Position numbers and translations under genes: made by a program. From contig CANRIA010000011.1 of NCBI GenBank assembly GCA_947630555.1, positions 1 to 62,048 on the forward strand: DNA of 62,048 bases, read 5' to 3'. Positions 1-9,204 of the stretch are shown here, piece after piece (positions within the stretch are counted from its first letter, which is position 1; each line of letters opens with the position of its first letter). The notes beneath the pieces were generated by a model. That model ran no database searches. It saw only the letters and a program-made list of their open reading frames with translations, and was not told where the DNA came from. This stretch comes from an uncultured Clostridia bacterium. Lineage in GTDB: Bacteria; Bacillota; Clostridia; Oscillospirales; Ruminococcaceae.

Positions 1-24
1 GGTCTGCTCCCGACGTATCGGACA

Positions 25-59
25 ATTATAACATAACGCTTTCGCTTTTATGTTATAAT
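25..59. repeat. Perfect 12-bp inverted repeat at window edge
   Basis: ATTATAACATAA (25-36) and its exact complement (48-59) are separated by 11 bases. The right arm holds a TATAAT that could be the -10 of the first gene, but no matching -35 is seen. It may be a symmetric terminator or an operator of the gene cut off at the left edge. Confidence 0.5.
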
Positions 60-109
60 ATATGTGTATGCTTGAAAGGAGATGCGCCGCAGGGGCGGTG
101 TTTTGTATT

Positions 110-706
110 ATGGATAGACGTACTAAACGCGAAATGGGTATAAAGAAAATAGAGAACGCGCCTAGCGACGACCTTCTTGACTGGTGCGATTCGTTCGTCT
201 TTTCGCTATTTATTATAATTTTGGTCTTTATGTTCGTGCTTCGCATAGTCGAGGTCGACGGCAGTTCTATGTATTCCACGCTGGAAGATAAGGACACAAT
301 ACTTATAACTCATATGTTTTCAGACCCAAAGCAGGGCGATATTGTTGTGCTCAACAGTGAGGCTCTTGATAAAACCATAATAAAGCGCGTTATAGGCACC
401 GAGGGGCAGACGGTAGAAATAGACTATAATACCAGCTCTGTTTATGTTGACGGTCAGAAACTTGACGAAAGCTACCTCAGCGGCTCGGCTCTTAGTATGC
501 GTAACTCGTCCGAATTTGATCAAGATTATTACGATGAGAGTACAGATACTTATAAATATACCGTGCCGGAAGGGTATGTGTTCGTGCTGGGCGATAACAG
601 AAACAACTCTACCGACAGCCGAAAGATAGGCTTCGTGCCTGTTGACCATATTCTTGGCAAAGCGTTTATTAGAGTGTTCCCTATAAAGAAATTCGGAACA
701 ATATAA
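110..706 (+). CDS. lepB: Signal peptidase I (first of two tandem copies)
   Basis: Type I signal peptidase (family S26) that cleaves signal peptides from exported proteins on the outer face of the membrane. Visible features: one N-terminal membrane segment (FVFSLFIIILVFMFVL), the nucleophile Ser in GSSMYS, the general-base Lys in IIKRVIG, and the GDNRNNSTDSR box. At about 198 residues it has the usual short Firmicute length. The start is unclear: the frame is open from an ATG at 62, a GTG at 98 and an ATG at 110. 110 is chosen because the earlier residues do not resemble the family; an AGGGG lies at 91-95. It is followed 16 bases later by a paralogue, probably in one operon. Confidence 0.9.
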   Translation: MDRRTKREMGIKKIENAPSDDLLDWCDSFVFSLFIIILVFMFVLRIVEVDGSSMYSTLEDKDTILITHMFSDPKQGDIVVLNSEALDKTIIKRVIGTEGQTVEIDYNTSSVYVDGQKLDESYLSGSALSMRNSSEFDQDYYDESTDTYKYTVPEGYVFVLGDNRNNSTDSRKIGFVPVDHILGKAFIRVFPIKKFGTI

Positions 707-722
707 ATAAAGGAGCAGACAG

Positions 723-1334
723 ATGAACGAAGATACACAGCTTGACGACGAGCTTTTTGAAGACGAGCCGCCCAAAAGCACCGAGGAAAAAGTGCTCGAC
801 AGCGTTCTGGAGTGGCTTGAAACAATAGTGCTTGCTGTCTTTGTCATGATACTTATAATGAGTTTTGTGATAAAGATAATCAACGTAAAAGGGCCTTCTA
901 TGGAGGAAACGCTGTTTGACGGCGATAAACTTTTGCTGTATTCACTGTTTTATGAGCCCGAGCCTGGCGATATAGTCGTTGTAAATTCAGATTTCCTTGA
1001 TGAAACTATCATAAAGCGCGCTATTGCAGTCGGCGGTCAGACAGTTGAAATTTCGTATAAAGACGGCACTGTAAAAGTAGACGGCAACACTGTGGACGAA
1101 TATTACCTCAGCGAAGAAATGATAGATACAGGCGCTTTTGCACCGTCAGCTTATAACGCAGCGACCGATACATATACTTACACCGTGCCCGAAGGTATGG
1201 TCTTCGTTATGGGCGATAACAGAAATCATTCTACCGACAGCCGAGTTATAGGCTGCGTGAGCGAGACAGAAGTGCTTGGCAAGGTGATATGGCGCTTTGC
1301 ATCCTCGCAGGGGAAAATAGGATTTGTAAAATAG
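723..1334 (+). CDS. lepB: Signal peptidase I (second tandem copy)
   Basis: A second type I signal peptidase of 203 residues, related to the gene just upstream. It has an acidic cytosolic N terminus, one membrane segment (IVLAVFVMILIMSFVI), the catalytic Ser in GPSMEE, Lys in IIKRAIA and the GDNRNHSTDSR box, so it should be active. The start is well supported by AAAGGAG at 711-717. The paralogues have diverged between Ser and Lys motifs, which in other Firmicutes goes with different substrate preference (inference). rbgA-rnhB follows after 14 bases; signal peptidase next to rbgA-rnhB is a common Firmicute arrangement. Confidence 0.92.
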   Translation: MNEDTQLDDELFEDEPPKSTEEKVLDSVLEWLETIVLAVFVMILIMSFVIKIINVKGPSMEETLFDGDKLLLYSLFYEPEPGDIVVVNSDFLDETIIKRAIAVGGQTVEISYKDGTVKVDGNTVDEYYLSEEMIDTGAFAPSAYNAATDTYTYTVPEGMVFVMGDNRNHSTDSRVIGCVSETEVLGKVIWRFASSQGKIGFVK

Positions 1335-1348
1335 TTTAAGGAGAATAT

Positions 1349-2875
1349 ATGAGCGAAATAACAAACGTGCAGTGGTTTCCCGGGCATATGGCGAAAACGC
1401 GCCGCATAATGCAGTCGAATATGAAGCTTGTAGATGCCGTTATAGAAATGACAGATGCACGAATACCGTATTCAAGCAGAAACCCCGAAATGGATAAGCT
1501 GGTTGGCGCAAAACCGCGGCTTATAATTCTGAACAAATGCGATAGCGCCGACGAGTCCGTCACTTCAGAATGGCTCGATTATTATAGAAAAATAGGCGTG
1601 CCTGCGCTTGCAACCGACTGCCGCAGCGGCAAGAATGTTAATAAATTCCTGCCAAAGCTGAAAGAGCTTCTTAAAGAGCAGCTGCAGCGCTGGAACGATA
1701 AAGGCATGACAGGCAGACCTATAAGAATAATGATAGTAGGCATACCGAATGTTGGAAAGTCGTCGTTCATAAACCGACTGGCAGGCGCAAAGCTTACAAA
1801 GGTTGAGGACAGACCCGGCGTTACAAGGGGCAAGCAGTGGATAAGCCTGCAAAACGGCGAGATTGAACTTTTGGATATGCCGGGCGTGTTGTGGCATAAG
1901 TTTGAAGATAAGCAGGTAGGTGAGCATCTCGCGTTTACAGGCGCTGTTAAAGATAACGTGGTAGATATCGAGTATCTGTCTTCGCGGCTGCTGCAATTGC
2001 TTTTGGATAAATATCCACAGCAGATCACCGACCGCTATGGCATCTCTCTTGAAGATCTTCCCGATGATGAAGAGCAGATGTCAGACTGCATGGCAGGTTA
2101 TGAACTTTTGACCCGTATAGGCAAAAAACGCGGCTTTCTTATATTGGGGGGAGAGATAAATACCGAGCGTGCGGCGGCAGCGGTGCTCGATGAATTTCGC
2201 GGCGGCAAGATAGGCAGATTTACTCTTGAAAAGCCGTCGGAGCAGGGGGAGAGTATGGAACTTCACGATTTTGATATAGAGTTTTTTGAAAAGTATGGCG
2301 TTGTATGCGGCGTTGATGAGGCAGGCAGAGGCCCTTTGGCAGGCGATGTTTATGCCGCGGCGGTGATACTTGATAAAGATACCGTAATAGAAGGCGTGAA
2401 CGACAGCAAAAAGCTTTCAGAAAAGAAAAGGGAACAGCTGTTTGACGAGATATGCCAAAAGGCAGTAAGCTGGTGTGTTGCCACTGCTTCGGTAGAGGAG
2501 ATAGACCGCCTGAATATCTTGCAAGCCGCTATGCTTGCAATGAAAAGAGCCGTCAGCGGTCTTAAAGTTACGCCAAATATCGTGCTTGTAGACGGCAATA
2601 AACTGCCCGACCTTGATGTAAGCGCGCAGTGTGTTATACAAGGCGATGCTAAGTCGCAGTCGATAGCCGCGGCATCTATACTTGCAAAAGTTTCTCGTGA
2701 CAGATATATGAAACAGCTTGCAGTCAAGTACCCTGATTATGAATTTGAAAAACATAAGGGCTATGGCACAAAACTGCATTATGAAATGCTTGATAAGCAC
2801 GGCGTGAGCGATGTGCACAGAAAAAGTTTTCTGAAAAAGTATCTGAAAGCCAAAAAAGAGGAAGAGCAGAAATGA
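1349..2875 (+). CDS. RbgA (YlqF) ribosome-assembly GTPase fused to RNase HII
   Basis: One 508-residue frame joins two proteins normally encoded by adjacent genes. Residues 1 to about 300 are the circularly permuted GTPase RbgA, needed for late 50S assembly: NKCD (62-65) comes before the P-loop GIPNVGKSS (131-139) and DMPG (176-179). Residues about 303-508 are RNase HII, which removes ribonucleotides from DNA: catalytic DE in GVDEAGRG (323-324), Asp415 (VDG) and Asp451 (SRD). No stop separates them. At the joint an AGGGGGAGAG (2244-2253) precedes an in-frame ATG at 2255 (Met303), so a free RNase HII could also be made. RBS AAGGAG lies before 1349. The stop overlaps the yraN start. Confidence 0.93.
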   Translation: MSEITNVQWFPGHMAKTRRIMQSNMKLVDAVIEMTDARIPYSSRNPEMDKLVGAKPRLIILNKCDSADESVTSEWLDYYRKIGVPALATDCRSGKNVNKFLPKLKELLKEQLQRWNDKGMTGRPIRIMIVGIPNVGKSSFINRLAGAKLTKVEDRPGVTRGKQWISLQNGEIELLDMPGVLWHKFEDKQVGEHLAFTGAVKDNVVDIEYLSSRLLQLLLDKYPQQITDRYGISLEDLPDDEEQMSDCMAGYELLTRIGKKRGFLILGGEINTERAAAAVLDEFRGGKIGRFTLEKPSEQGESMELHDFDIEFFEKYGVVCGVDEAGRGPLAGDVYAAAVILDKDTVIEGVNDSKKLSEKKREQLFDEICQKAVSWCVATASVEEIDRLNILQAAMLAMKRAVSGLKVTPNIVLVDGNKLPDLDVSAQCVIQGDAKSQSIAAASILAKVSRDRYMKQLAVKYPDYEFEKHKGYGTKLHYEMLDKHGVSDVHRKSFLKKYLKAKKEEEQK

Positions 2876-3246
2876 CCGCTGATAAACAGGTGACAGGCGC
2901 TTTTGGTGAAGAATACGTCGCAGATTTTTTGAAGCGAAACGGCTATGAGATAGTAAAAAGAAACTACCGCGTTAAGGGCGGAGAGATAGATATAATCGCG
3001 AAAAAAGGCGATATGATAGCATTTGTTGAGGTGAAAACACGCCGCTTCGGCGCGCTCACATCGGGCGAGCAGGCGATAACCGCTTCTAAGAAAAAATTCT
3101 TGATACGCACTGCAAAAAGGTTTTTGTCACAGCAGGGCGAGGAACTCAGCGGCAGGTTCGATGTCGCCGCCATAGTTATGGATAAGGATAATAAACGCGT
3201 TGCAGACCTGAAATATTATGTTTCAGCGTTTGATGCGAGCGAATAA
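2872..3246 (+). CDS. yraN: YraN family (UPF0102) endonuclease-fold protein
   Basis: Small protein of 124 residues with the restriction-endonuclease-like fold of the YraN/UPF0102 family. The family core is visible: GGEIDIIAKKG, then FVEVKTR, giving the D-ExK pattern. Its biological role is poorly defined; it is usually found beside rnhB, as here. Its ATG overlaps the TGA of the upstream fusion gene by four bases, which implies translational coupling. Confidence 0.9.
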   Translation: MTADKQVTGAFGEEYVADFLKRNGYEIVKRNYRVKGGEIDIIAKKGDMIAFVEVKTRRFGALTSGEQAITASKKKFLIRTAKRFLSQQGEELSGRFDVAAIVMDKDNKRVADLKYYVSAFDASE

Positions 3247-3262
3247 TGAAAGGATAGATCAT

Positions 3263-4756
3263 ATGTTTTACAGAAGTACCAGAAACAGCGATATAAAGGT
3301 GTCTTCCGCACAGGCAATAGTGCAGGGCATCTCAAAGGAGGGCGGACTTTTTGTGCCTTCAGAGATACCAAAGCTTACGCCTGATGAACTTTCGGCTTTG
3401 GGCAAAATGCCTTACCCCGAAAGAGCGGCTGCGGTTTTCAAAAAGTTTCTGACCGATTTTACCGACAGCGAGATACAGCATTGTGTTGACAGCGCGTATA
3501 CCGATAAAAACTTTGATACCGCAAATATCACCGAGCTTAAAAAGCTTACAGACAGCGCGTATGTTTTAGAGCTCTGGCATGGACCTACCTGCGCTTTCAA
3601 AGATATGGCTCTGCAAATTCTGCCATATCTGCTTACTACATCTGCCAAAAAGACAAAGCTGGATAAAAAGATAGTCATTCTTGTTGCAACTTCGGGCGAT
3701 ACAGGCAAAGCAGCGCTGGAAGGCTTCAAAGACGTTGACGGAACTTCAATAATCGTGTTTTACCCCGTTGACGGCGTTTCGGCTATGCAGAAAAAGCAGA
3801 TGACCACGCAGGAGGGTAAAAACGTCGGCGTGTGCGCCATAAAAGGCAATTTTGACGATGCCCAGAACGGTGTTAAAAAGATATTTACAGATAAAAACGT
3901 TGCAGAAAAGCTAAATGCAAACGGCATGATGTTCTCGTCTGCAAACTCAATAAACTGGGGCAGGCTTGCGCCGCAGATAATTTACTATGTTTCTTCGTAT
4001 GCACAGCTTGTTGCAAACGGTGAGATAAACATGGGCGATAAGATAAATATCGTCGTTCCTACGGGCAATTTTGGCAATATTCTGGCGGCTTTCTATGCAA
4101 AGCATATGGGCGTGCCTGTAAATAAGCTGATATGCGCCTCCAACGCAAACAATGTGCTTACCGATTTTCTGAATACAGGCGTATACGACAGAAACAGGCA
4201 TTTTTACACAACAATCTCGCCTTCAATGGATATACTTATTTCTTCTAACCTTGAAAGGCTGCTCTACCACCTCAGCGGAGAGGACGACAGCGCAATAAAA
4301 GACTGGTTCGGAAAGCTTTCGCAGTGCGGCAAATATGAGGTCAGCGACTTTGTGAAGAATGCTCTTAAAGATGAATTTTATGCAGGCTTCTGCGACGATA
4401 CGCAGACCAAAGAATGTATTAAAGAACTGTTCGATAAGTATTCATATACCTGCGATACCCATACAGCGGTCGCAGTAAAGGTTTATATGGACTATGTAAA
4501 AGAAACGGGCGACAACACCAAGACCGTTATTGCCTCTACCGCAAGCCCTTATAAGTTCTCAGGCTCGGTACTTGATGCCATAGGCGCATATGACGACAGC
4601 AAAGATGAGTTTGCGCTTGTTGATATTCTTGAAGAAAAGTCGGGTCTGCCCGTGCCGCAGTCAATCAAGGCTCTTAAAGATAAAGATATACGTTTCAGCG
4701 ATGTTATCAGCAGGGAAGAGCTTGAAAATTACGTTACCTCACTTCTTGGCGTGTAA
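3263..4756 (+). CDS. thrC: Threonine synthase
   Basis: PLP enzyme converting O-phosphohomoserine to threonine. The PLP lysine is Lys113 in CAFKDMALQ; the phosphate-binding loop ATSGDTGKAALEGF follows. 497 residues is the usual length for the long class of threonine synthase. The frame is open 45 bases further upstream inside yraN, but the ATG at 3263 has AAAGGA (3248-3253) and gives the conserved N terminus MFYRSTRNS. It is the last gene of the lepB-rbgA/rnhB-yraN run and is followed by a hairpin shared with the convergent DUF1540 gene. Confidence 0.95.
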   Translation: MFYRSTRNSDIKVSSAQAIVQGISKEGGLFVPSEIPKLTPDELSALGKMPYPERAAAVFKKFLTDFTDSEIQHCVDSAYTDKNFDTANITELKKLTDSAYVLELWHGPTCAFKDMALQILPYLLTTSAKKTKLDKKIVILVATSGDTGKAALEGFKDVDGTSIIVFYPVDGVSAMQKKQMTTQEGKNVGVCAIKGNFDDAQNGVKKIFTDKNVAEKLNANGMMFSSANSINWGRLAPQIIYYVSSYAQLVANGEINMGDKINIVVPTGNFGNILAAFYAKHMGVPVNKLICASNANNVLTDFLNTGVYDRNRHFYTTISPSMDILISSNLERLLYHLSGEDDSAIKDWFGKLSQCGKYEVSDFVKNALKDEFYAGFCDDTQTKECIKELFDKYSYTCDTHTAVAVKVYMDYVKETGDNTKTVIASTASPYKFSGSVLDAIGAYDDSKDEFALVDILEEKSGLPVPQSIKALKDKDIRFSDVISREELENYVTSLLGV

Positions 4757-4757
4757 T

Positions 4758-4790
4758 GCAAAAGCCGCCCTGTAACGGACGGCTTTGAAC
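4758..4790. terminator. Bidirectional terminator between thrC and DUF1540 gene
   Basis: AAAGCCG (4761-4767) pairs with CGGCTTT (4780-4786), extended by CC/GG with a bulge. It lies between two convergent stops 34 bases apart. Read on the minus strand the stem is followed by TTTT, so it best serves the small reverse gene. Confidence 0.65.
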
Positions 4791-4955
4791 TTAGCTTCTT
4801 GCCTTGAAGGTCATGCAGCAGGTGGAATCGCAGTTCTCGGTGCATTTGCAGTCACTGCTTACGCAGATGTTGCCTGCTGTGCATTCCTTGCCGTGCTTGT
4901 TGTAAACGCAGTTTTCGACCTTGCAGTCGATACCGTAAATCTTGTTGCTATCCAT
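4791..4955 (-). CDS. DUF1540 small cysteine-rich protein
   Basis: A 54-residue reverse-strand frame with 11 cysteines, beginning MDSNKIYGIDCKVENC and containing CVYNKHGKECTAGNICV. This spacing (CxVxNCxYN, then CxAxxI) matches DUF1540, a family common in spore-forming Clostridia. Metal binding is likely from the cysteine pattern, but the function is unknown. The start has AAAAAGGAAT about 9 bases upstream. It is monocistronic and convergent with thrC. Confidence 0.85.
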   Translation of the reverse strand: MDSNKIYGIDCKVENCVYNKHGKECTAGNICVSSDCKCTENCDSTCCMTFKARS

Positions 4956-5106
4956 AATAATACCATTCCTTTTTAGATTTTTTCAGGAATTTGCCGATCA
5001 CCATGAATTGATGTCTGCAAAAATATTATGTGCTGACCTTATGTTTCATATTCACAGAAAGGCGTGTAAAGCATTTTCCTTTACAGTATAAATTTGAGGT
5101 GTTTTA

Positions 5107-5838
5107 ATGTCATTATTTGTTATCGCAGACCTGCATCTGCCGCTCGGCAACAACAAGCCGATGGATATTTTCAGCGGTTGGGACAACTACGTTGAAAGGC
5201 TGGAAAATAACTGGAGAAACGCCGTTGCAGAAAGCGATACTGTTGTGATACCGGGCGATATTTCGTGGGCTATGAAGCTTGAAGAAAGCGATAAAGACTT
5301 TGCTTTTCTGCACTCTCTGCCGGGCATTAAAGTCATCATGAAAGGCAACCACGACTACTGGTGGACAACAATGAACAAGATGGAAAGCTTTTTGCTTTAC
5401 AGGGGCTATGACAGCATAAAAATAGTACATAATAACTGCTTTAAGTATTATGACCACGCCATATGCGGCAGCCGCGGCTGGATAAACGAAAAAGGCGAGC
5501 AGGCTGACAAAAAAGTCCTGCTGAGAGAGGCACAAAGGCTTTCGGTGTCAATAGAATGTGCCTTAAAACAGGGCTTGAAGCCGATAGTTTTCCTGCACTA
5601 TCCGCCCGTTTATAAAGGCGACAAGAATGAAGAAATGCTTGCGGTATTAAAAAAGTATGATATAAAACAGTGCTTTTATGGGCATATACACGGAAGCGGC
5701 GCTAAGTTTGCAGTCAACGGCGAATATGACGGCATAAATTACAGGCTTATTGCAAGTGATTATCTACAATTTGCCCCGCTGTGTATCGATGAATTTGTGC
5801 ATATTGACAATTTGGAAAAACAGGTATGGAATTTATAA
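5107..5838 (+). CDS. Calcineurin-like metallophosphoesterase
   Basis: Cytosolic protein of 243 residues of the calcineurin-like superfamily. All metal-binding blocks are present in order: DLH (8-10), GDISW, GNHDYWW, a later LHYPP, and GHIHG. The family hydrolyses phosphomono- or diesters with two metal ions; the substrate cannot be told. RBS is GAGGTG 6 bases before the ATG. There is no signal peptide. It stands alone between the DUF1540 gene and tig. Confidence 0.9.
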   Translation: MSLFVIADLHLPLGNNKPMDIFSGWDNYVERLENNWRNAVAESDTVVIPGDISWAMKLEESDKDFAFLHSLPGIKVIMKGNHDYWWTTMNKMESFLLYRGYDSIKIVHNNCFKYYDHAICGSRGWINEKGEQADKKVLLREAQRLSVSIECALKQGLKPIVFLHYPPVYKGDKNEEMLAVLKKYDIKQCFYGHIHGSGAKFAVNGEYDGINYRLIASDYLQFAPLCIDEFVHIDNLEKQVWNL

Positions 5839-5913
5839 ACAATATGTGATATAATTATTTGGATAGTTTATTTTGAATTTTTATTTATATGATTTTTATG
5901 GAGGAAAACAAAA

Positions 5914-7194
5914 ATGAGTCTGACAAACACAAACAAAACCGCCGCTAATACTTATGAGCTTGAGGTAGAAATATCTGCCGAAAAGTTTGAAGAGGGCGTG
6001 CAGAAAGCTTTTCTGAGAGCCAAGAACAAAATAAGCGTTCCCGGTTTCAGAAAGGGCAAAGCTCCCAGAAAAATTATTGAAAGAGAGTATGGCGAGGGCG
6101 TTTTCTATGAAGATGCCGTAAATCTGCTTTATCCGCAGGCTGTTGATGAAGCTGTTGCAGAAGCAGGGCTTGACCTAGTTGACAGACCTTCGGTAGATGT
6201 TACCGAGGTAAGCAAGGAGCAGGGCGTTAAAATGAAAGTTACCTGCACCACAAGACCCGAAGTTACAGTTAAAGATTATCTCGGTATAGAAGCCGAAAAA
6301 GTTGTCAATGCTGTAACAGATGAAGATGTTGACAAGGAGATAGAAAGACTTCGCGAAAAGAACGTGAGAATTATAGACGTTGACGACAGACCTGCCCAGG
6401 ACGGCGATATTGTTGTTATTGACTTTGAAGGATTTAAAGACGGCGTTGCTTTTGAGGGCGGCAAGGCTGAAAAGTTTGAGCTTACCCTCGGTTCGGGTCA
6501 GTTTATACCCGGCTTTGAAGAAAAGGTTGTAGGTCACAGCATAGGCGAGGAATTTGATATTGACGTTACATTCCCCGAAGATTACAATTCCGAAGAGCTT
6601 AAAGGTGCTGCCTGCGTATTCAAGATAAAGCTGCACGAGATAAAGGGAAAAGAGCTTCCCGAATTTGACGACGAGTTTGTTAAAGATACTTCCGAATTCG
6701 ATACCGTTGATGAGTTCAAGACGGATATTAAGACCAAGCTTGAAAAAGAAGCAGAAGAAAAAGCTGATTCAGACTTTGAGCAGAAGATCTTTGATACCGT
6801 AGTTGAGAATATGGAAGCCGAAATTCCTGACTGTATGTATGAAAACAGAGCAAGAGAAATGGCTCAGGAGCTTCAGAGCAGACTTTCTTCGCAGGGTATT
6901 TCGTTTGATATGTACTGTCAGATAACAGGTCAGAAGCCCGATGATATAATAAAGACTTTCAAAACTCAGGCTGAACCGCAGGTAAAACTTCGCCTTGCTC
7001 TTGAAAAGATAGTAGAGCTGGAGAACATAACTGCTACCGATGAAGAAGCAGAAGAAGAGATCAAAAAGATAGCCGATAATTATAAAATGGAAGTCGATGA
7101 GGTCAAGAAGTATATAGCCGCCGAAGATGTCAAGAAAGATGTCTGCGTAGGCAAGGCAGTAGACCTTATCAAAAACTCTGCAAAAGCTAAGTAA
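5914..7194 (+). CDS. tig: Trigger factor
   Basis: Ribosome-bound chaperone and peptidyl-prolyl isomerase, 426 residues. The ribosome-binding signature is visible near residue 45 (VPGFRKGKAPRK), followed by the FKBP-like domain (GDIVVIDFEGFKDG...FIPGFEEKVVGH) and the long helical C-terminal chaperone domain. RBS is GGAGG before the ATG. It heads the conserved tig-clpP-clpX order. An 82-base gap with a GC-rich hairpin separates it from clpP. Confidence 0.96.
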   Translation: MSLTNTNKTAANTYELEVEISAEKFEEGVQKAFLRAKNKISVPGFRKGKAPRKIIEREYGEGVFYEDAVNLLYPQAVDEAVAEAGLDLVDRPSVDVTEVSKEQGVKMKVTCTTRPEVTVKDYLGIEAEKVVNAVTDEDVDKEIERLREKNVRIIDVDDRPAQDGDIVVIDFEGFKDGVAFEGGKAEKFELTLGSGQFIPGFEEKVVGHSIGEEFDIDVTFPEDYNSEELKGAACVFKIKLHEIKGKELPEFDDEFVKDTSEFDTVDEFKTDIKTKLEKEAEEKADSDFEQKIFDTVVENMEAEIPDCMYENRAREMAQELQSRLSSQGISFDMYCQITGQKPDDIIKTFKTQAEPQVKLRLALEKIVELENITATDEEAEEEIKKIADNYKMEVDEVKKYIAAEDVKKDVCVGKAVDLIKNSAKAK

Positions 7195-7202
7195 ACAGTA
7201 AT

Positions 7203-7232
7203 TTCGCTCGCAGCAGCTTTGCGGCGGGCGAA
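7203..7232 (+). promoter_or_regulatory. Hairpin between tig and clpP
   Basis: TTCGCTCGC (7203-7211) can pair with GCGGGCGAA (7224-7232) with one wobble. There is no T-run directly after it, so it may be a processing or partial attenuation element rather than a full terminator. Confidence 0.4.
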
Positions 7233-7276
7233 TGTTGTATTTTATTCATTAAATATTTTTTAGGAGGCAGACAATT

Positions 7277-7867
7277 ATGGCACTTGTACCTTACGTTGTA
7301 GAACAGACCAGCAGGGGAGAAAGAAGTTACGATATTTTTTCCAGACTGCTCAATGACAGGATCGTTATGCTTTCAGACGAGGTGAACGATGCCACCGCAA
7401 GTCTTGTTGTGGCACAGCTTTTGTACCTTGAAGGTCAGGATCCCGAAAAGGATATAGACCTTTATATAAACTCACCCGGAGGAAGCGTTTCCTCGGGCAT
7501 GGCAATTTACGATACCATAAAGTATATAAAGTGCGATGTTTCAACTATCTGTATAGGTATGGCTGCATCTATGGGCGCACTGCTGCTTTCAAGCGGCACA
7601 AAGGGTAAGAGATTCGCCCTGCCGCACAGCGAGATAATGATACACCAGCCCCTTATCGCCGGCGGCGGTATTTCGGGTCAGTGTACCGATATAAAGATAC
7701 GTGCCGACCATATGCTGAGAACGCGCAATGAACTCAATGAGATACTTGCCGAAAATACAGGCAAAAGCGTTGAGCAGATAGCCATAGATACCGAAAGAGA
7801 CAACTTCATGAGCGCACAGGAAGCTATGGAGTACGGACTTATAGATAAGGTTATAGTCAGCAGATAA
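7277..7867 (+). CDS. clpP: ATP-dependent Clp protease proteolytic subunit
   Basis: Serine protease that forms the 14-subunit degradation chamber used by ClpX and ClpC. Catalytic triad: Ser98 (GMAASMG), His123 (MIHQP) and Asp171 (DTERD). The length of 196 and the N terminus [10 protein letters not shown] are standard. RBS is TAGGAGG 12 bases upstream. It lies directly before its partner clpX. Confidence 0.98.
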   Translation: MALVPYVVEQTSRGERSYDIFSRLLNDRIVMLSDEVNDATASLVVAQLLYLEGQDPEKDIDLYINSPGGSVSSGMAIYDTIKYIKCDVSTICIGMAASMGALLLSSGTKGKRFALPHSEIMIHQPLIAGGGISGQCTDIKIRADHMLRTRNELNEILAENTGKSVEQIAIDTERDNFMSAQEAMEYGLIDKVIVSR

Positions 7868-7898
7868 AGCATATAAAAAAGAACAGGAGAAATAACAA

Positions 7899-9164
7899 AT
7901 GCCCGGAAATGAAAACATGAAAAGGTGCAATTTCTGCGGAAAAACCGAACTTAAAGTGAAGAATATGTTTTCCGCAGGCAATGTGCATATATGTGACGAG
8001 TGCGTTTTGTATTGTTATGATATTATAGAAAGAACAGGCACACTTCCGCTTTCGCGCCAAAAAAACCGCAATAGCAATTCAGCATCGCAGGTCAAGCTTT
8101 CCAAACCTATGGAGATAAAAGAAACGCTCGATCAGTATGTTATAGGTCAGGATAAAGCTAAAATAGCACTGGCAGTAGCGGTTTATAACCATTATAAGCG
8201 TATAAACCAAATGGGCAGCGAGCAGGTCGATGTTGAACTGCAAAAAAGCAACGTGCTGCTTTTAGGCCCTACAGGTACGGGCAAAACGCTGCTCGCGCAA
8301 AGCCTTGCAAGAAAGCTGAATGTTCCGTTTGCAATTGCAGATGCAACCACCCTTACCGAAGCAGGCTATGTAGGCGATGACGTTGAAAACGTGCTTACAA
8401 GGCTGGTGCAGGCTGCCGACTATGATGTTGAAGCCGCACAGAGGGGTATCATATACATTGACGAGATAGATAAGATCGCCCGTAAATCGGAGAATATGTC
8501 TATTACAAGAGATGTTAGCGGCGAGGGCGTTCAGCAGGCGCTTTTGAAAATAGTTGAGGGTACTGTTTCAAACGTTCCTCCGCAGGGCGGCAGAAAGCAC
8601 CCAAACCAGGAATTTATACATCTCGATACAAAAAATATACTTTTCATATGCGGCGGCGCGTTTGACGGTCTTGAAAATGTCATTAAAAAGCGTACCGAAA
8701 ATTCAAGCCTAGGCTTCGGTGGAAAGATAAAGAACAATCAAAGTGATGAGAATATCTTCCATAAAGTTGAGCCTTACGACCTTGTAAAATTCGGCATGGT
8801 GCCCGAGCTTGTCGGCAGACTGCCCGTTATTACGGTGCTTGATGAGCTTGACGAAGATGCTCTTATAAGAATACTCAGCGAGCCGAAAAATTCGCTGATA
8901 AAGCAGTATAAGGTGCTTTTCAAGATAGACGGCATTGACCTTATTGTGACCGACGAGGCAAAGAAAGCCATAGCCCAAAAGGCTCTGAAACAAAAAACAG
9001 GCGCAAGAGGTCTTCGCAGCATTGTAGAGGGCGTGCTTACCGACCTTATGTACCGCAGCCCTTCGGACAATTCCATAGCTTCAATAACCATTACAGATAA
9101 ATGCATCACCGAGGGCGCAGAGCCCGAAATTGAGCATAAACCTGCTGCCGAAAGCGCACAGTAA
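7899..9164 (+). CDS. clpX: ClpX ATPase, unfoldase for ClpP
   Basis: AAA+ unfoldase of 421 residues that recognises tagged substrates and feeds them to ClpP. The N-terminal zinc-binding domain has CNFC and CDEC pairs. Walker A is GPTGTGKT and Walker B is IIYIDEID, followed by the [19 protein letters not shown] region. RBS AGGAG is 8 bases before the ATG. It ends the tig-clpP-clpX group and a strong terminator follows. Confidence 0.98.
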   Translation: MPGNENMKRCNFCGKTELKVKNMFSAGNVHICDECVLYCYDIIERTGTLPLSRQKNRNSNSASQVKLSKPMEIKETLDQYVIGQDKAKIALAVAVYNHYKRINQMGSEQVDVELQKSNVLLLGPTGTGKTLLAQSLARKLNVPFAIADATTLTEAGYVGDDVENVLTRLVQAADYDVEAAQRGIIYIDEIDKIARKSENMSITRDVSGEGVQQALLKIVEGTVSNVPPQGGRKHPNQEFIHLDTKNILFICGGAFDGLENVIKKRTENSSLGFGGKIKNNQSDENIFHKVEPYDLVKFGMVPELVGRLPVITVLDELDEDALIRILSEPKNSLIKQYKVLFKIDGIDLIVTDEAKKAIAQKALKQKTGARGLRSIVEGVLTDLMYRSPSDNSIASITITDKCITEGAEPEIEHKPAAESAQ

Positions 9165-9170
9165 AAAATA

Positions 9171-9198
9171 TCCCTGACAGTTTTTGTCAGGGATTTTT
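9171..9198 (+). terminator. Intrinsic terminator after clpX
   Basis: Stem TCCCTGACA (9171-9179) / TGTCAGGGA (9185-9193) with TTTTT after it. The convergent metA gene ends just beyond. Confidence 0.9.
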
Positions 9199-9204
9199 GT
9201 GTGC

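Noticed and set aside
1-26. Part of a second T-box leader at the left edge (similar to bases near 19905-19915)
   Set aside because: Only about ten bases are shared with the ileS T-box stem I, and no specifier or antiterminator is visible within the window.
320-883. Long reverse-strand open frame across both signal peptidase genes
   Set aside because: Low-complexity Ser/Leu product, no RBS, and it lies antisense to two clearly real genes. The same reasoning removes many other antisense frames (for example over ileS, purL and the YehL-type operon).
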